From Hoplostethus atlanticus (lineage: Eukaryota; Chordata; Actinopteri; Trachichthyiformes; Trachichthyidae), in assembly GCA_034670405.1 (NCBI GenBank), contig JAXDDX010000062.1, positions 744,001 through 808,000 on the forward strand: a stretch of DNA of 64,000 nucleotides, in the 5' to 3' direction. Below the pieces are notes generated by a model. It was given only the letters and a program-made list of their open reading frames with translations. It ran no database searches and was not told the origin of the DNA. Within the stretch, counting starts at the first letter, position 1. Each line of letters opens with the position of its first letter. The translations under genes and the position numbers were made by a program. Shown here piece after piece: positions 12,600 to 25,112 of the stretch.

Positions 12600-13066
12600 C
12601 GACGGTCTGGCCTCTTGAACAGACTTGGCGAGTAAGAAGCCGAGTAGCTGATAGTTCTCTCAGGATAGCTGAAGTGCTGGTAGTGACAGCAGGATCTCTG
12701 GGGCGGCTCGGCTAGGCGCCGGGCGCACACCGTCCCGGGAGAGGGTGGCTTGGCCTCAGCTGGGGCAACTACAGCGGGACGTGACTGAGGCCGTCCCATC
12801 CTGGCTAACAAATGAACAAGTTCAGGAGGCAGGAACTCTCCGACTCTCTGCTCACGGTTTTGCTGCTGTTGTTTGTTCTCAACAGCGTGTCCCCGAAGCA
12901 CAAAGGGACAATTGAGCGTTTGCCATACTTCTGGATATGCAGCCGTAAGAGTAAGTGCCATGCACAGACTGCCACTTGTGTGATGTGATTCCAATTGGAT
13001 GCAACACAGGAGGCCTGGATTCACAGCGAAAGTGACAGTTTCCTGAAACGGTGCCAGTCGTTTCAT
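12600..13066 (-). CDS. Candidate third alternative first exon of tsc22d3 (unproven)
   Basis: An open frame on the minus strand begins at ATG 13,066-13,064 (G at -3) and runs 155 codons plus two bases to a textbook donor, CGTCG|GTAAGT, at 12,599. The frame would otherwise stop at TAA inside the donor. The two leftover bases CG plus the T of the 52-bp common exon make arginine, so it would splice in phase onto ASGASVVAIDN and give a 262-residue protein with the full TSC box and zipper. A TATA box (TTTATAAA, 13,203-13,210) sits about 140 bp upstream of the ATG. The predicted segment has no domain I recognise. It has a QQQQ run, a proline/alanine-rich stretch (PAVVAPAEAKPPSPG) and a serine/tyrosine-rich end. 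I do not know a mammalian counterpart. It may be lineage-specific or chance. Confidence 0.4.
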
Positions 13067-13202
13067 CTCTACGTTGCTGGAATCTCTGTGGCAGTGCAGA
13101 CAGAGCAGAAGATATCTCTGTAACAGTACGCGAAGGGAGCGATCATACCTATCTCCATAGCTCACTTAAACAGTGTTAATAAAACACACAGATGCATAAT
13201 TG

Positions 13203-13210
13203 TTTATAAA
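13203..13210 (-). promoter_or_regulatory. TATA box for the candidate alternative first exon
   Basis: The palindromic TTTATAAA is followed on the minus strand by C, giving a good TATAAAC-type box. A start site about 30 bp downstream would fall near 13,175 and leave a leader of roughly 110 bases before the ATG at 13,066. The support is positional only. Confidence 0.3.
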
Positions 13211-14300
13211 TGCTGCCAAATGGGAGGCAGGTCACAGTTGCAACACACAGTTACATCATTCCTCCATGATGTGAAACACTAATAATTACGCCAGACTTTC
13301 CAGAGAAACAGAATGCAGTCAAGCAAGAACCAATGTCTTAGGTTATTTTGACATTACAAAAAAACCCAGTAAGTTTCATATACGTGAGTGACATTCTGGA
13401 TTATATAGAAAAGGTCATTTTGGCATTTGATCCCTTCGCCTTAGAGAAATAGTTACAGAACTGCTTTTGTTTTGCATGTAAAGTCAAGTTGAGGCAGATG
13501 AGAGTTGTACATTATGTAACATTACAGTGTCTGGTAGTCATAATCTTCTAAATGCGTTTAGGTTTTGATCCGGTGGGTATGTCAGGTTGCACTAAGCCTC
13601 CCGTGTCATTAAGGGTATAATTAATGTACTAATATTGGGCGAGGTAACAGTGAAACTAAGCCTACCTAACCATGATTGATGGCAAGCTAGGCAAGGGTAA
13701 AAAAATACCTGGCACATCTCACATCTCGGTCCCCATCCATTTTCTTGGCAAATGGAGGGTTTCGATATTTTATACTGTATATAAAGAATGTAGCGCACGT
13801 TTGGCGCAGAAAGTTGTGTTCAACCAGTTTCTGCCTGTTGCCTCATTTTTAAAGTATTCTCTGTTGTTCCTTAATCTTCACCCGAGGTGTGTAGATAATT
13901 TGGATATCAGTATAGTAAAGGGATTTCACGACTTTGGCATGAAAATCCTGTTCTGAAATGTATATCTTAAAACAGTCAAATTAGTATTCATGATATTTGT
14001 GATGTTTTCTTTGATTGCTGCTAACTATCTCACTGCCCTGTTGTCTACAGTGACATCTTATTTGTGGTATTATTGGGGCGTGCTGCTTCTGCCTCAATTG
14101 AATTATCACCACACGGTCTTCAAGTCAACAAAAATGCCATCTTAAATATCCTTGCAGAGGTGGCATGTGGAGTCACTCAGCTCAGTTCCCAACGACCACT
14201 GATCGCAATCGGCAGTCAAGTTATTTGCGTGGGACAGTAACTCAGCTGCTGTCGGGAGGACTGGCACGGCGTCAGCAGAAGGGAGCGCATGGTGCTTATT

Positions 14301-14579
14301 AGGGTGGCTTCACACCAAGCATGTTTGGAGCGGTTTGTTCCAACTCTGGAGTGTTTACTCGTTCAGTTCGGTTCCTTTGGGCATCTCTAACCTGGTTGGA
14401 TGACAGCTCACCAAAACTGTCCAATAAACAAGCTACATGTGAGTGCATGTGACTTTTGTTTACAAGCTCTGGTTCTCTTGTAATTAGACTGAGCGAACCA
14501 AATACAAAAAAAATGCACCAAAGTAAACTTTTCCATTGTGGTTCGGACCAATGACAACAAACCGTGTGAGCGAACCCTG
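14301..14579. mobile_element. Possible hAT-like MITE with short inverted ends
   Basis: The left end (AGGGTGGCTTCACAC) and the reverse complement of the right end (CAGGGTTCGCTCACAC) match at most positions. The AGGGT-type termini resemble non-autonomous hAT elements of fish. I could not see a convincing 8-bp target duplication, and the element has no coding capacity. The exact ends are uncertain. Confidence 0.35.
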
Positions 14580-14994
14580 ATATGAAGCACGAGATGGGTA
14601 CGGAAACATGCCGAGATCCTGCCGCTGAAATCCAGCACGTCCTTTATTCTAACACTGGGTTTGGATATTAAGCGCGCCACTCATCCGCCGTAACCGCTGA
14701 GAGGATTTACCTTCTCCAAAAGCTGGAAAATGTGCCGTGAAAGATTGCGAGGCAAAAGATGTAATTACAGGACCGTCCAAAGAGCACTCTAGTTCAAATT
14801 AACATGCATGGTCTGGTGGGCGTACAGTAGGTGATTGATGCATTTTACAACTGGAGTCATGAGAGAAATGGAATGAGCCGACACCAGTTATTTTGGTTCT
14901 TCACCCGCACAAGCGCTGACATGTGATTATGTGTTCTCAGACAAAAGTAATTATGATCTCACACACACGCCATGACCCACACTATAACGTGGGA

Positions 14995-15025
<31 letters not shown>

Positions 15026-16340
15026 AACACAGAGGGGGGGTAGGCACAGGGTAAGTTGTGGGCAAAATCAGCCACCCCTTGTTTCTAGGCAACCACACAC
15101 AAAATGAATCATGTGATCATATATTTCGGAAGAATTTATTTCCCTCAATATGTGATGGAGATAGCACATGGAGACTTGTACACACACACACACACACTGG
15201 CCAGTACCAAGTTTCACAACAATCTAAGAGACGGTCATTCACTTGATCTGCTCTCCACTAGGCTCCATTGGAGTTCACATTGAGAGACAACACAGCAGCC
15301 TATTGTCTGTTCATAACGCCATCCCTTCCAGTTGTCCCAGGGACCCGACAAGCAACAGCGGTACCATTTCCAGGCAGCTTTATGTACTGTACAGTTCATT
15401 TAAAGTATATTGAAACTAATACCGGTTTACATCAAAACAAATGCTAGCAAATAGCGCTATATATATTGCAGCTAACAAGCCCGGGGACTTAGTATGCGGC
15501 ACCAGGCTGTTTAGTCGGACAGCTTTAGGCTATAATATAAAGATTTACCTTGTGTTCCAACAGGGAGAGTGTTCTAGCTACATTTACTGTGAAACTACTG
15601 AGATGGAACAGATGCTCAGAGGTCAGTGGTCAGGGAATACCGCTGCATGGTGAACCTTTGTTAGGCCAAACTCATCTCCCTCCCCCGTACTTCAAAAGGA
15701 GTTATGTTAGGAGTCATGGGAGTTGTGATCCTTGCCTAAAAATGTGTTCCATCTGTGTGTTAGACCAAACACATGCACATGAGAATGTATGTGCATGCAC
15801 AGCACACAACTCACGACTGTCTGTTGTGAAAGATAAGGGATTAGACTCAGAGTATTTTGGATGCAGTGAAGTGGTCTTACTAATAGTTTTATGGGTGCAC
15901 CACAAAAGGCCAAAGGTCGTAGATTCAACCGGCCATGCAGTGTTAAATAGCAGGGAATATATTATTAGCAATGTCTCAGCCCTTTGACTCGTTATGGGTC
16001 GACTAGTTTACCACTGACCCATGGCAGAGATCTGTTGGGCTGCAGCTGTGCTGCTCAATGTTTTTCCTTAGACAATTAATTTTAGTTTCATTAAGATATC
16101 AGGCAGAAGGCAGGGAAGAAAAAAAGCAGCAGCTTTGACTTATAATAAATGAAACACTTTGCATCCACTTTGTACAAAGCCTGAATAGTGATACTGAAAC
16201 AGTATCAACAGTACCAAAACATGCTGAGTGGCCGCGGCTGTCAGTTTGCATGGCACCACTGATAAATACACTGTTGAGTCATGTTCCAGGACAGGTTACT
16301 GAGGACAAACCATCTGTCCGTATTCCTTTAGCCTATAGCT

Positions 16341-16420
16341 CAGTGTGTGTGTGTGTGTGTATGTGTGTGTGTGTGTGTGCGTGGTGTGTGTGGTGTGTGT
16401 GTGTATGTGTGTGTGTGTGT
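16341..16420. repeat. Compound TG microsatellite
   Basis: TG runs are interrupted by TATG, GCGTGG and TGGTG units over about 80 bp. The interruptions indicate an old repeat. Confidence 0.85.
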
Positions 16421-17840
16421 GATGTGAGAAGGCGTCGCCTTCAGCTGTGAAATGCTTACATGAGACTAATGGGTACATACTGCTCTGAAACCCATCCCTA
16501 GACTGTCCCGGCATTGAGAAATACAAATCTCCTGTATGTGAAGTTGATGCCCAAGGCTAACCAAGGGGTTATACGAAGCTCTTCACTCTCCGTTTGTAGT
16601 TTAAATCTTTATTGCATGGTTAACTGAGTCATGTCTCGAGATTAAACGTGGTCTCGTTTGTTTATGGTAATTATACCAAGGTATTTTACAATCATATATT
16701 GAGGTTAAAAATGCTACACATAGCATTACATAGTTAATTTCATTTTTTTCCCAAGTTGGATGGTATAGAGGAGAGAGTAACAGGAAGGGAGGGAGGGAGA
16801 AAGTTGGCTATGACATGATATGTGATCTAACTCAAGCCTTACCTGGCTGCACCACAGAGCACCACAATGTTGACTCACTTTTAACACCCTGTAGCGTTCC
16901 TTGTATTAAATATAGACCTTAGAGATGCCTGTTATCTGGATGTAGGATGATGATTCTCTGGACCATCATGTCCTGTGGACCCAGAAATGGTGTATGGACT
17001 CTGTAAATGTTACATTTTACGTTTCATATCCTTGAATGCACAACCAATGATAGCAAACGTGCACTTAATCTTTTAGTAGATGTAAGGAACAGGATCACTA
17101 AACGCCTTCCTGTCCTCTCCTCCTTTCTTCCTCCTTTCCTTCTTCCCAGCTCTCTATCCATCTCCTCTCCTCTGGCCTACATCTCACATCTCCCTCCCTC
17201 ATCTCTCTCTCTCTTCCCCCCCTTCCTTCCTTCTTCTCTAAATTATCCCACCCTCTTCTTTTATCACCCCACCACCCCCACCCACTTTCCATCTCCCTCC
17301 TTTCTTCATCTTTTCCATCCTTCATCCTGCCCCGGCTGGCTGAGGGTGCAGCTGTGTGACCTGTGAGTCTCCAGCAACTGGGACATGACTGGAGGGAGTC
17401 GGGCCCTGATGAGCCACCCCCCCCCGGTGTGTGTTTGTGTGCTTGTGTGTGTGTTTGCCTGTGTGTATGTGTGTGTCTCTATGTACGCTTGCATATGTGG
17501 ATGCTGATGTGCGCCTGGCCTTGTCAGCGCAATCTGGATTCAACTGGCTGACGGACACCCTGCTCACTCTAGCCGTCAGTGTCATCCAAACACGGGACCT
17601 TTCCCACAGACTCCAGCGGACTCCTCTGCTGAGCGCTAAAGCTACACCGCTGTCACCTGCGGGACGATGGTGAAGTTCTCACGGGTAACGAGAGACAAGT
17701 CATTGGCGGTCATTGGCTACATGGAGCGCAGTTCAAGGCAATATCGACGACACTTTGATACAATTGTGTTATCCATATTAATTTTGCCTCAAATATCAAT
17801 TATTATGAATCACACTGGTGAAAAACAGAAACACTTAAAC

Positions 17841-18320
17841 TGCACTCACTGGCCACTTTATTAGGTACTCCTGCTCGTTAACGCAAATAGTCTGCTCCTC
17901 CGATCACGTGGCTGCAACTCAATATATAAAGCATGCAGACGTGGTGAAGTGGTTTAGTTCTTTGTTTTCGACCAAACATTACAATGGGCAAGATGCTGAT
18001 CTAAGCGACTTTGACCGTGGTGTGATTGTTGGTGCCAGACGTGATGGTTCCAGCATCTCAGAAACAGCTGCCCTCCTGGGGTTTTCACCGCTACAGCCAG
18101 TGAGCCACAAACACCTTGTTAATGGGAGAGGTCAGAGGAGAGATTGTTCAAGCTGACAGAAAGGCCACAAATGCTCCAATAACAGCTCTTTACAACAGTG
18201 GTGTGCAGACGGGCACCTTGTTGAATCCATGCCGTGAAGAATTCAGGCTGTTCTGGAGGCAACAGGGGGTCCTACCCGGTACTAGATAGGTGTACCTAAT
18301 AAAGTGGCCGCTGAGTGTAT
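17841..18320 (+). mobile_element. Tc1/mariner remnant with inverted ends
   Basis: The ends CACTCACTGGCCACTTTATTAGGTAC (left) and GTACCTAATAAAGTGGCCGCTGAGTG (right) are inverted repeats of about 27 bp with a few mismatches. TA bases follow the right end. Inside, a plus-strand frame (about 17,980-18,090) encodes LSDFDRGVIVGARRDG followed by SSISETAALLGFS, the N-terminal helix-turn-helix of Tc1-type transposases. After that the frame breaks, and only short pieces resembling transposase remain. The element is about 480 bp against roughly 1.5 kb for an intact copy, so it is an internally deleted, inactive derivative. Confidence 0.8.
17980..18300 (+). pseudogene. Broken Tc1-type transposase
   Basis: The helix-turn-helix DNA-binding start is recognisable (DRGVIVGARRDGSSISETAA). 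Downstream, a different frame reads ADRKATNAPITALYNSGVQTG, typical of the linker of this transposase group. The catalytic DDE region is absent because of the internal deletion. It is not functional. Confidence 0.7.
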
Positions 18321-20734
18321 ATCTCTGTGAAATCAGCGAAAGTAAGATTAGAGTGTTTCAGCTGTAAAAAGCTGTGACATACAATTAAATCATATGACAA
18401 CATTGCTAGAAATTGCTTCCCACTCACAGACAGCAGTGATCCCACGGCTGTGGTTTCTAATTTCTAAGGCTGATATTAGCCTGGGGGCAGTCTCTCTCAC
18501 ATTTTCAATCAACCAGGGGCAGCGGGCCCCGGCTTCCAGTGATCTCGACAAGTCGTACAAATCATATTATTCTCCTTCAACAAGACCACAGCAATTACTC
18601 AGGCCCAAATCCAAATTGAATCAGTAGTCCTCATCCCGTACACAACGCGCTCTGACTCACAAGCAGAAACTCGGTGAATCTAAACGATCATGACAGAATA
18701 TCATAATATTGATCCACTAGGGGTTTATCTAATGCAATTTCAGTTACGAAATTGGACTGAAATGTATACAGATAGGGGCTAGATAATGTGATATTTTCAG
18801 AAGCAGTGACGTGGCTTGTGAAATAATACTGTTCCATTCAATAAAATAAAACACAGCTTTTGTGGTATAGGCGCTGAAGGAGCCTGTGGTGTGAGTGTGA
18901 GCCGTGTGTAGATTCATGTGCAAATCCATTATAGATACAGTGCCTGTTGAAATCCCACTGCCTGATAGCCACAGTCAATTAGCAGCGTTTTCACACGTTT
19001 TCTGGGTCAGTATTTATATGACATCTTAATGTAAATGGATTTATTTGGGAATATCCATGCATATGTGAACCCGCAGGCTAGCATTAGTGTTAGTATGATA
19101 GATACTTCCAGCGGTCTTTGGGAATAAGAATAGGAATATGAAAAGCTAAATGGTCACACAAAATGCAAAACTATCCCGTTCAGTACTCTTATGATCTCTC
19201 CAGGGATCTTGCCCTCTTTGTGTTTGAACTTGATGCGACTATTTTCCTCTCCATCCAGGCTTTATGGGAAAAGACTATTGAGGATGTTGATTTATTGCTG
19301 CGGACATTGCATCTGTGCAGATGGACATCAAGCCATGTTGTGTTCATATGTAAATCCAGCCAGGCCATACAGTTGTATTAAAACCATTCACTGGGAATAG
19401 CCTCTTTCGTTTTACTCTCAAAGGGGAAGCTGATATTACTCAAAGTGCAGCTGGGGGAACAGTGCAGCAAGGGCCTCATGTATATTCAGTACCTCGTATA
19501 TTTCTCCAAACAGCTTCATGGATTGAAACCATTCAACTTTTGAATTGAGAAAAGCCCCGGGGGGGGGGGGGGGGGAAGAGATCTACGCCTATGAAGTCCT
19601 ACAGAGGTACAGTAGATCACATGCAAACAGAAGAGAGAGAGAGGGCCTGAGAGAGAGGACGGGCCGAGGCAGATGAGGACCGCTCCAGATGTGGAGGCCC
19701 CCCCCCCCCGTTCCCGCCGGCTGTTAAAAAGGAAACACGTTGCACTTTAATGGAAGCGGAGCTTAAGGACGATTTAACGAGAAAGCGCAGTCAAAGCCGC
19801 CACATCTCCTCAAGGACAGAGACCGAGACGTATATATATATATATCCAGATGTCGGCCACCCGCGTGAAAAGCTGTAAACAAAAACACGCCGGGGCCGTA
19901 AACACAGACGTTACATAATGATGCTCACTGCTAAAAGGAGTGAAGGTAATGAGGACGTATCGCAGTGTTAATTACGCTGCACTTTAAAAAAAGAAATCAC
20001 CTCGTAGTGAACACTTTGAAAATGTAATTGCAGCCATAAGGATGCTCTTTCTGTAGTGTGCCTTGTATTATCTGCTGGATTACTTCAATGTAATACAATC
20101 TGTTAATGTAATAAATTGCTGAATAAGGTAAAAACAATGCATTATTACATTAACCTAATAATGTAATAACATGTAGGGTAAGAAGAATGTAATAACTCAA
20201 TGTTGTTATTCCATCATCAGTTGAATTGTTACATCCCTTATGACGTAATAATCGCAAGTTATCATAATAATGTGATTACTTTATAGTGATAACAACATAA
20301 TTGATACATGTGCATTGATGAATTCACACAATAAAGTACACAAATTGTGATCTATCCATTGCACTTACACTTTCTTTTTTTCCCCGAAGACTGACCATAC
20401 TGCGACCCCGTGTTTCTGAAGTGCTCCATTAGCAGCGTGTTTATCCACCTGTGCTTTACACTATGTGTCCATCCAGATGAATGTACCCACCTCAAGCGGT
20501 GCAAGAATGCTTCATAATTGGTTTTGTCCACGGGGGGTTTGTTCTCACCTGAGCCCCCGGTCTGCCTGCGTGTGTTATTCATGCGTGGCTGGTAGAAATC
20601 AGGCGTAATCGATGGTTACACAACAGACTGGAGGGCCTCCCATAGGGCTGGTAGCACTGCCCAGTATGCTGTGGTATGGTATTATCTGTCACAGCTTATA
20701 TAAGTCTGGTTCAGTGTGACCCTGCACATACACA
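18321..20734. other. Intron between the two Tc1 remnants
   Basis: No exon is recognised. There is a G-run of 17 (19,559-19,575), a C-run near 19,700, and an AT-rich block (20,030-20,340) with repeated TAATGTAATAA-like words. The AT-rich block could be an old simple repeat or a regulatory stretch. Confidence 0.5.
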
Positions 20735-21317
20735 TACACTATATGGCCAAAAGTCAGTAGACACCCCTACTAGTTATTGAGTTCAGGTGTTTCAGCCACC
20801 CTGTTTTCAGGGTTTGGGCTTGGCCCCTGAGTTCCAGTGAAGGGTAATCTTAATGCTACAGGATACCAAGACATTTTAGCCAATTGGGTGTTTTCAACTT
20901 TGTGGCAACAGTTTGGGGAAGGCCCTTTGCTGTTCCAGCATGACTGAGCCCCTGTGCACAAAGCGAGGTCCATAAAGACATGGTTAGACCAGTTTGGTGT
21001 GGAGGAACTCGATTGGCCTGCACAGAGCCCTGACCTCAACCCCACTGAACACCTTCGGGAGGAAGTAGAACGCCGATGGAGAGACAGGCCTTCTCGTCCA
21101 ACATCACTGCCTGACCTCACAAATGTTCTTTTGGCTGAATGGGCACAAATTCTGACACTCTCCAAAAGCTTGTGGAAAGCCTTCCCAGAAGAGTGGCGGC
21201 TGTTATAAAAGGGGGGTCCAACTCCATATTAATGCCCATGGTTTTAGAATGGGATGTCCAGCAAGCTCATATAGGTGTGATGGTCAGGTGTCCACTGACT
21301 TTTGGCCATATAGTGTA
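20735..21317 (+). mobile_element. Second Tc1/mariner remnant, different family
   Basis: The inverted ends CACTATATGGCCAAAAGT (20,737 on) and ACTTTTGGCCATATAGTG (ending 21,315) are flanked by TA on both sides (20,735-20,736 and 21,316-21,317), as expected for Tc1/mariner target duplication. The interior holds the C-terminal third of a transposase in the plus direction. At about 580 bp it is an internally deleted copy. A long CA repeat begins 11 bp beyond its right end. Confidence 0.85.
20954..21208 (+). pseudogene. Transposase C-terminal fragment (Tc1-like)
   Basis: The frame encodes DWPAQSPDLNPTEHLREEVE followed by RPSRPTSLPDLTNVLLAEWA, the segment around the last acidic catalytic region and the C-terminus of Tc1-type DDE transposases. 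A frame shift near 21,140 moves the remaining homology (ESLPRRVAAVIKGG) into another frame. The N-terminal DNA-binding part and the first catalytic aspartates are missing. Confidence 0.8.
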
Positions 21318-21326
21318 TGTCTACAG

Positions 21327-21327
<1 letters not shown>

Positions 21328-21389
<62 letters not shown>
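21328..21389. repeat. (CA)31 microsatellite
   Basis: About 62 bp of uninterrupted CA lie next to the right end of the Tc1 remnant. Confidence 0.95.
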
Positions 21390-21391
<2 letters not shown>

Positions 21392-21722
21392 CATCGTTGG
21401 CTTTTTCTCCTCAGCTCATACCTCAAATAACTGTGGTCATGGTTAAGCATTTGCCAATAAGTAATAGTTGAGTGCGATTCAAATATTTTGCAAAGGTTCA
21501 CAAGGTTTCACTTTATTTTGGAGGCAGTTCAAATTCCTGAGAATTTGGGCTAAAGCACTCTTCAAGAGGCTCCAACATGTGAAGTCGTTTTCAAGTCTAT
21601 TTTTTGCCCATGACTGATATCGGTTCAACAGGAATAATATAGTACCACAAGGGCACTATTTCAGGATGTGACTCAGACAGGGGAAGGGTCACCATGAAAA
21701 GCTGCAGTGTGATCCAAGCAAA

Positions 21723-21824
21723 CTGTGCTGTGCTGTGCTGTGCTGTGCTGTGCTGTGCTGTGCTGTGCTGTGCTGTGCTGTGCTGTGCTGTGCTGTGCTG
21801 TGCTGTGCTGTGCTGTGCTGTGCT
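21723..21824. repeat. (CTGTG)20 pentanucleotide microsatellite
   Basis: Just over 20 perfect copies of CTGTG run without interruption for 102 bp. Because five is coprime to three, every frame reads through with a 5-residue periodic peptide (for example LCCAV on one strand and QHSTA on the other). The reading frames here are therefore artefacts. Confidence 0.97.
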
Positions 21825-22931
21825 AAACATGGCGGTGGGAGGTTGTGTGGGAGTTTACAGGAACCCCAGCCTATCCTGCTTTCACAAAGCTGCAGCCAAA
21901 CCCCCTCAGACACAGACGCAAGCGTTTTAGCCTCCCCTGATTGGTCGTTTGGGGCTTTCTTTGGCCTCGGCCCATTGGAAGACATGGATCAGCGCCGAGG
22001 GAGTAGCGAACGGATGCTGGCTTGATTTCAGGATGTGCTCGATGACATTGTTTCACTCCTGGACGTTGTTGAATACAGAATATCTGACAAAGGTGTTTAG
22101 GCGTGGCACCTTGTTGTTCTGGTTCCAATGTAAAATAAATCAAAAATATGAACTCAAATAAAAAGAAATGGACCAAGGGATCATGACACAGAATGTGGCA
22201 CAGAATAGAAAGAGATTGTAGATTTCCTAGTTCCCTCGACGCGGCTTTCACGCCACTCCGAGCTGTTCCTGTGACAAAGCAGATGAGGATACCTTGCCTG
22301 TTTGTAAAGAGATCCTCCTTGAAAACACCTCCTCACAAAAACCTCTGAGTGAGCATCCTGCTTTGAACTGGATGTGAGTTACTTCTGCCTGCTGATAATC
22401 ACTCTGATGATTTCACTGCCTGGCGCTTTGACTAACTGGTTTGCATAATTGCAAACGTGTAGGCGAGGCGGAGACGATCACAGTCGAGCTTCAGAGGGAG
22501 TATTTTTCTTGCCGCCTTGAAACACAGACCTATCAAACAGTGACAGATTGCCGTTGAGTATTCTTTAAAGCTTTAATGCAGTTTCACCTCAGCTTGATGC
22601 AGACACTCCCTTAGCAAGGGGATTGGCTGACAACAACACACGCAGCTCCGCCGTTGAGTCCTCTCCCAAGAAACAAACAGGAAGTACTTCCACTTAAAGC
22701 GACTGTTGAACTTGCAGTCAGTCAGAGTGCACGAGACGAGTTGTCCCTTTTCTAGGTGTCGCTTTCCGTGTCTCGAAGCAGCATGGAAGAGTGAGTAAAC
22801 ACGATCTGCCATTCCAGTCATTGTATAAAGGCTCAGGTAAACAGTGTAGACTAAATTGGCCGCTTTCCAGTGTGTATCTAACGGGTCCAAAGTTCACTTA
22901 TGAAACCATAGAACACTCCCATATCTGTTTT

Positions 22932-22978
<47 letters not shown>

Positions 22979-24452
22979 ATGCAAGGGTAGGCGTTCATTG
23001 GAGCATGGAAACTAACAACACAGAGGGATTCATGAGCATGCACGCGTGCAAAGACAACGAAAGCACACATCCAAACACATGTATGCACATATACACACAA
23101 CGCTGTATGCAGACACACACACACACGCAATACTTTCTCTCTTTCTCTCTCTCAGTCTTCATATTCTTGAGCCCCTGAACAGATAGACATTTTTACACCT
23201 CCAGTGTAGCACTGAGCTCTTCCTTCCCTGGGATTAAGTTTACATTTGAGAGGAGATATTGTTGAAGAGTTGAGGATTTACGGCGCTAGGAATTGAATTC
23301 TAGGAGAAAAGGCAAACTCATTCCCCCCAAATGTCATCTCCTAGCATCAATCAAAACGACAAACTTTTATGATATGATAACAGAACCAAAAAAAAAGACA
23401 GAGAGATTTGAGAAGATTACAATAGACTGAGATCTGCGGTATGAAAGGTGAGGCTGACGTAAAATCCCTAATCAGATCGGGCCTATCGGCAGGGAGACGT
23501 GCGTAAGTGCGATGGGCCGTTGCGGAGATGGGACATAGATTGGCCCACGTAGGCAGCGCTCGGGAGCCAGCAAGCTGTCACCTTATCTCCTGCCCCGGCT
23601 CGCCGAGTTCAGGCGTTGATTGAGGAGGTTCCCACCGACATGGCGGGGGCCTCGGCACCGCGCCAGCACAGCAAAAGGCGAGGGGGAAACAGAGTCGTTT
23701 TAAAAGCCTTTACTGCTTCATGAAGGCAGCTTATACACAGCGCGGATGTATTCCCGTGGAAAAGCGATCAAAACCCTCCGGAGAATGAAAGGAAATGAGA
23801 GCGAGACCGAGCGGGGGGTCAGATAGGGTGAACCGATACGGAGCTGCGTTCCGTATCGGTGTGCTGATCCAGCGTTGTCTTTGGCTTCAACCCTGCAACA
23901 ATACAGCATGCTGTAGCACATCATGAAGCAGCCTATCGATTACCTTTGGCTGTGCAGTTGCAGAATTACTGTGTGTTTGTTATGTTCAGGGTGTGTGTGT
24001 GTCTTTGTCTGTCTTTGAATTTGTATTTCTGCCATCCATCCATCCAAATGTCTGTTTATGTTAAGAGTATGTATAACTGACTTTCTCTCCTGTTGCTATG
24101 CTACCATCAGAGAACCCCCTACCACCATATCTGAGCTCCTCACCGTGTTTAAATCACCACAGGTTTTGCTGGGAGCGCAGGTCAATGATATTATGTAGAG
24201 GGGTAAAACGTTTTCAGGAGGTCAAGTCATCTGGTAACCATATAATGCCTTAGTTGAATGGAAAATTGCTTGTCATCTACAGCAGTTCCTTGTGCATATT
24301 CCAGTAAATCCACCTGCGATTCGTAAATGAAAGTGATGTCAGTAAAAGGCACTACTGAGGCCAAATGTTGAGGAACTGTTTCAAAATTTGCAGAACTAAA
24401 ACAAAATTGGGTATTTCGCAGGTTCCCACACCCGCTCAAGGCCTCCTGACCT

Positions 24453-24488
<36 letters not shown>

Positions 24489-25055
24489 ACACACTCACAA
24501 GCACATGTATGCATGCCCCTGAGTTATGAATAACACATCTAAGTTTTCCAACAACAACAACTGACATTGAAAGCCATTAATCTTTGTTCTCCTGCTGACG
24601 TAAGTGGTCTTCTTCACGCTGGTGTGGTATTCTCTTTTGGCAAAGCATTAATTATGGTCCCACCGCAAAGGAAGGTGCACAGTGTGGCGCCTGCAAGGGA
24701 GCATATCGTCGCTGTCAGGTGAAAACCTCTTAACTCCAATTTTGGTGATTTTTCATGTTTTCATTTCAACCGAAGGATTACATGCTCCTTTATGAGTTGA
24801 GGACTCTACAACCCCTGGGTTTATGAAGCACGCTCAAAACCAATTGGATAAAGCATGGCTGTTTTTCTTAGTTTCTGAAACATTTTTGGAGATACAAGGT
24901 TTTCACCCAACAACAGTGATATGTGCCTCTTGTTTTTTCGGGAATATTTTCATGTAGCGACTGGTTGATTCGGCCGTGTCAACTTTTGCCTCGTCTGCCA
25001 CCTTGTGAACAATATTTTGTCGTGCTGTCTGTGTCCGCCCAGCTCTCTCTGGTTC

Positions 25056-25059
<4 letters not shown>

Positions 25060-25109
<50 letters not shown>
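25060..25109. repeat. (TC)25 tract
   Basis: Pure CT dinucleotide repeat, pyrimidines on the plus strand. Confidence 0.95.

Positions 25110-25112
<3 letters not shown>

Larger units (their letters stand above)
13211..17840. other. Long-isoform intron, first part
   Basis: No exon is recognised. The stretch contains CA repeats (14,995-15,020 and 15,180-15,197), a compound TG repeat (16,341-16,420), a pyrimidine-rich block on the plus strand (17,100-17,330), a TG-rich block (17,428-17,480) and the possible MITE at 14,301-14,579. Its open frames are short or built from these repeats. Confidence 0.5.

Noticed and set aside
21597-22025. Periodic cysteine/leucine and histidine/serine/alanine frames
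   Set aside because: They are translations of the CTGTG pentanucleotide repeat, which reads open in every frame.
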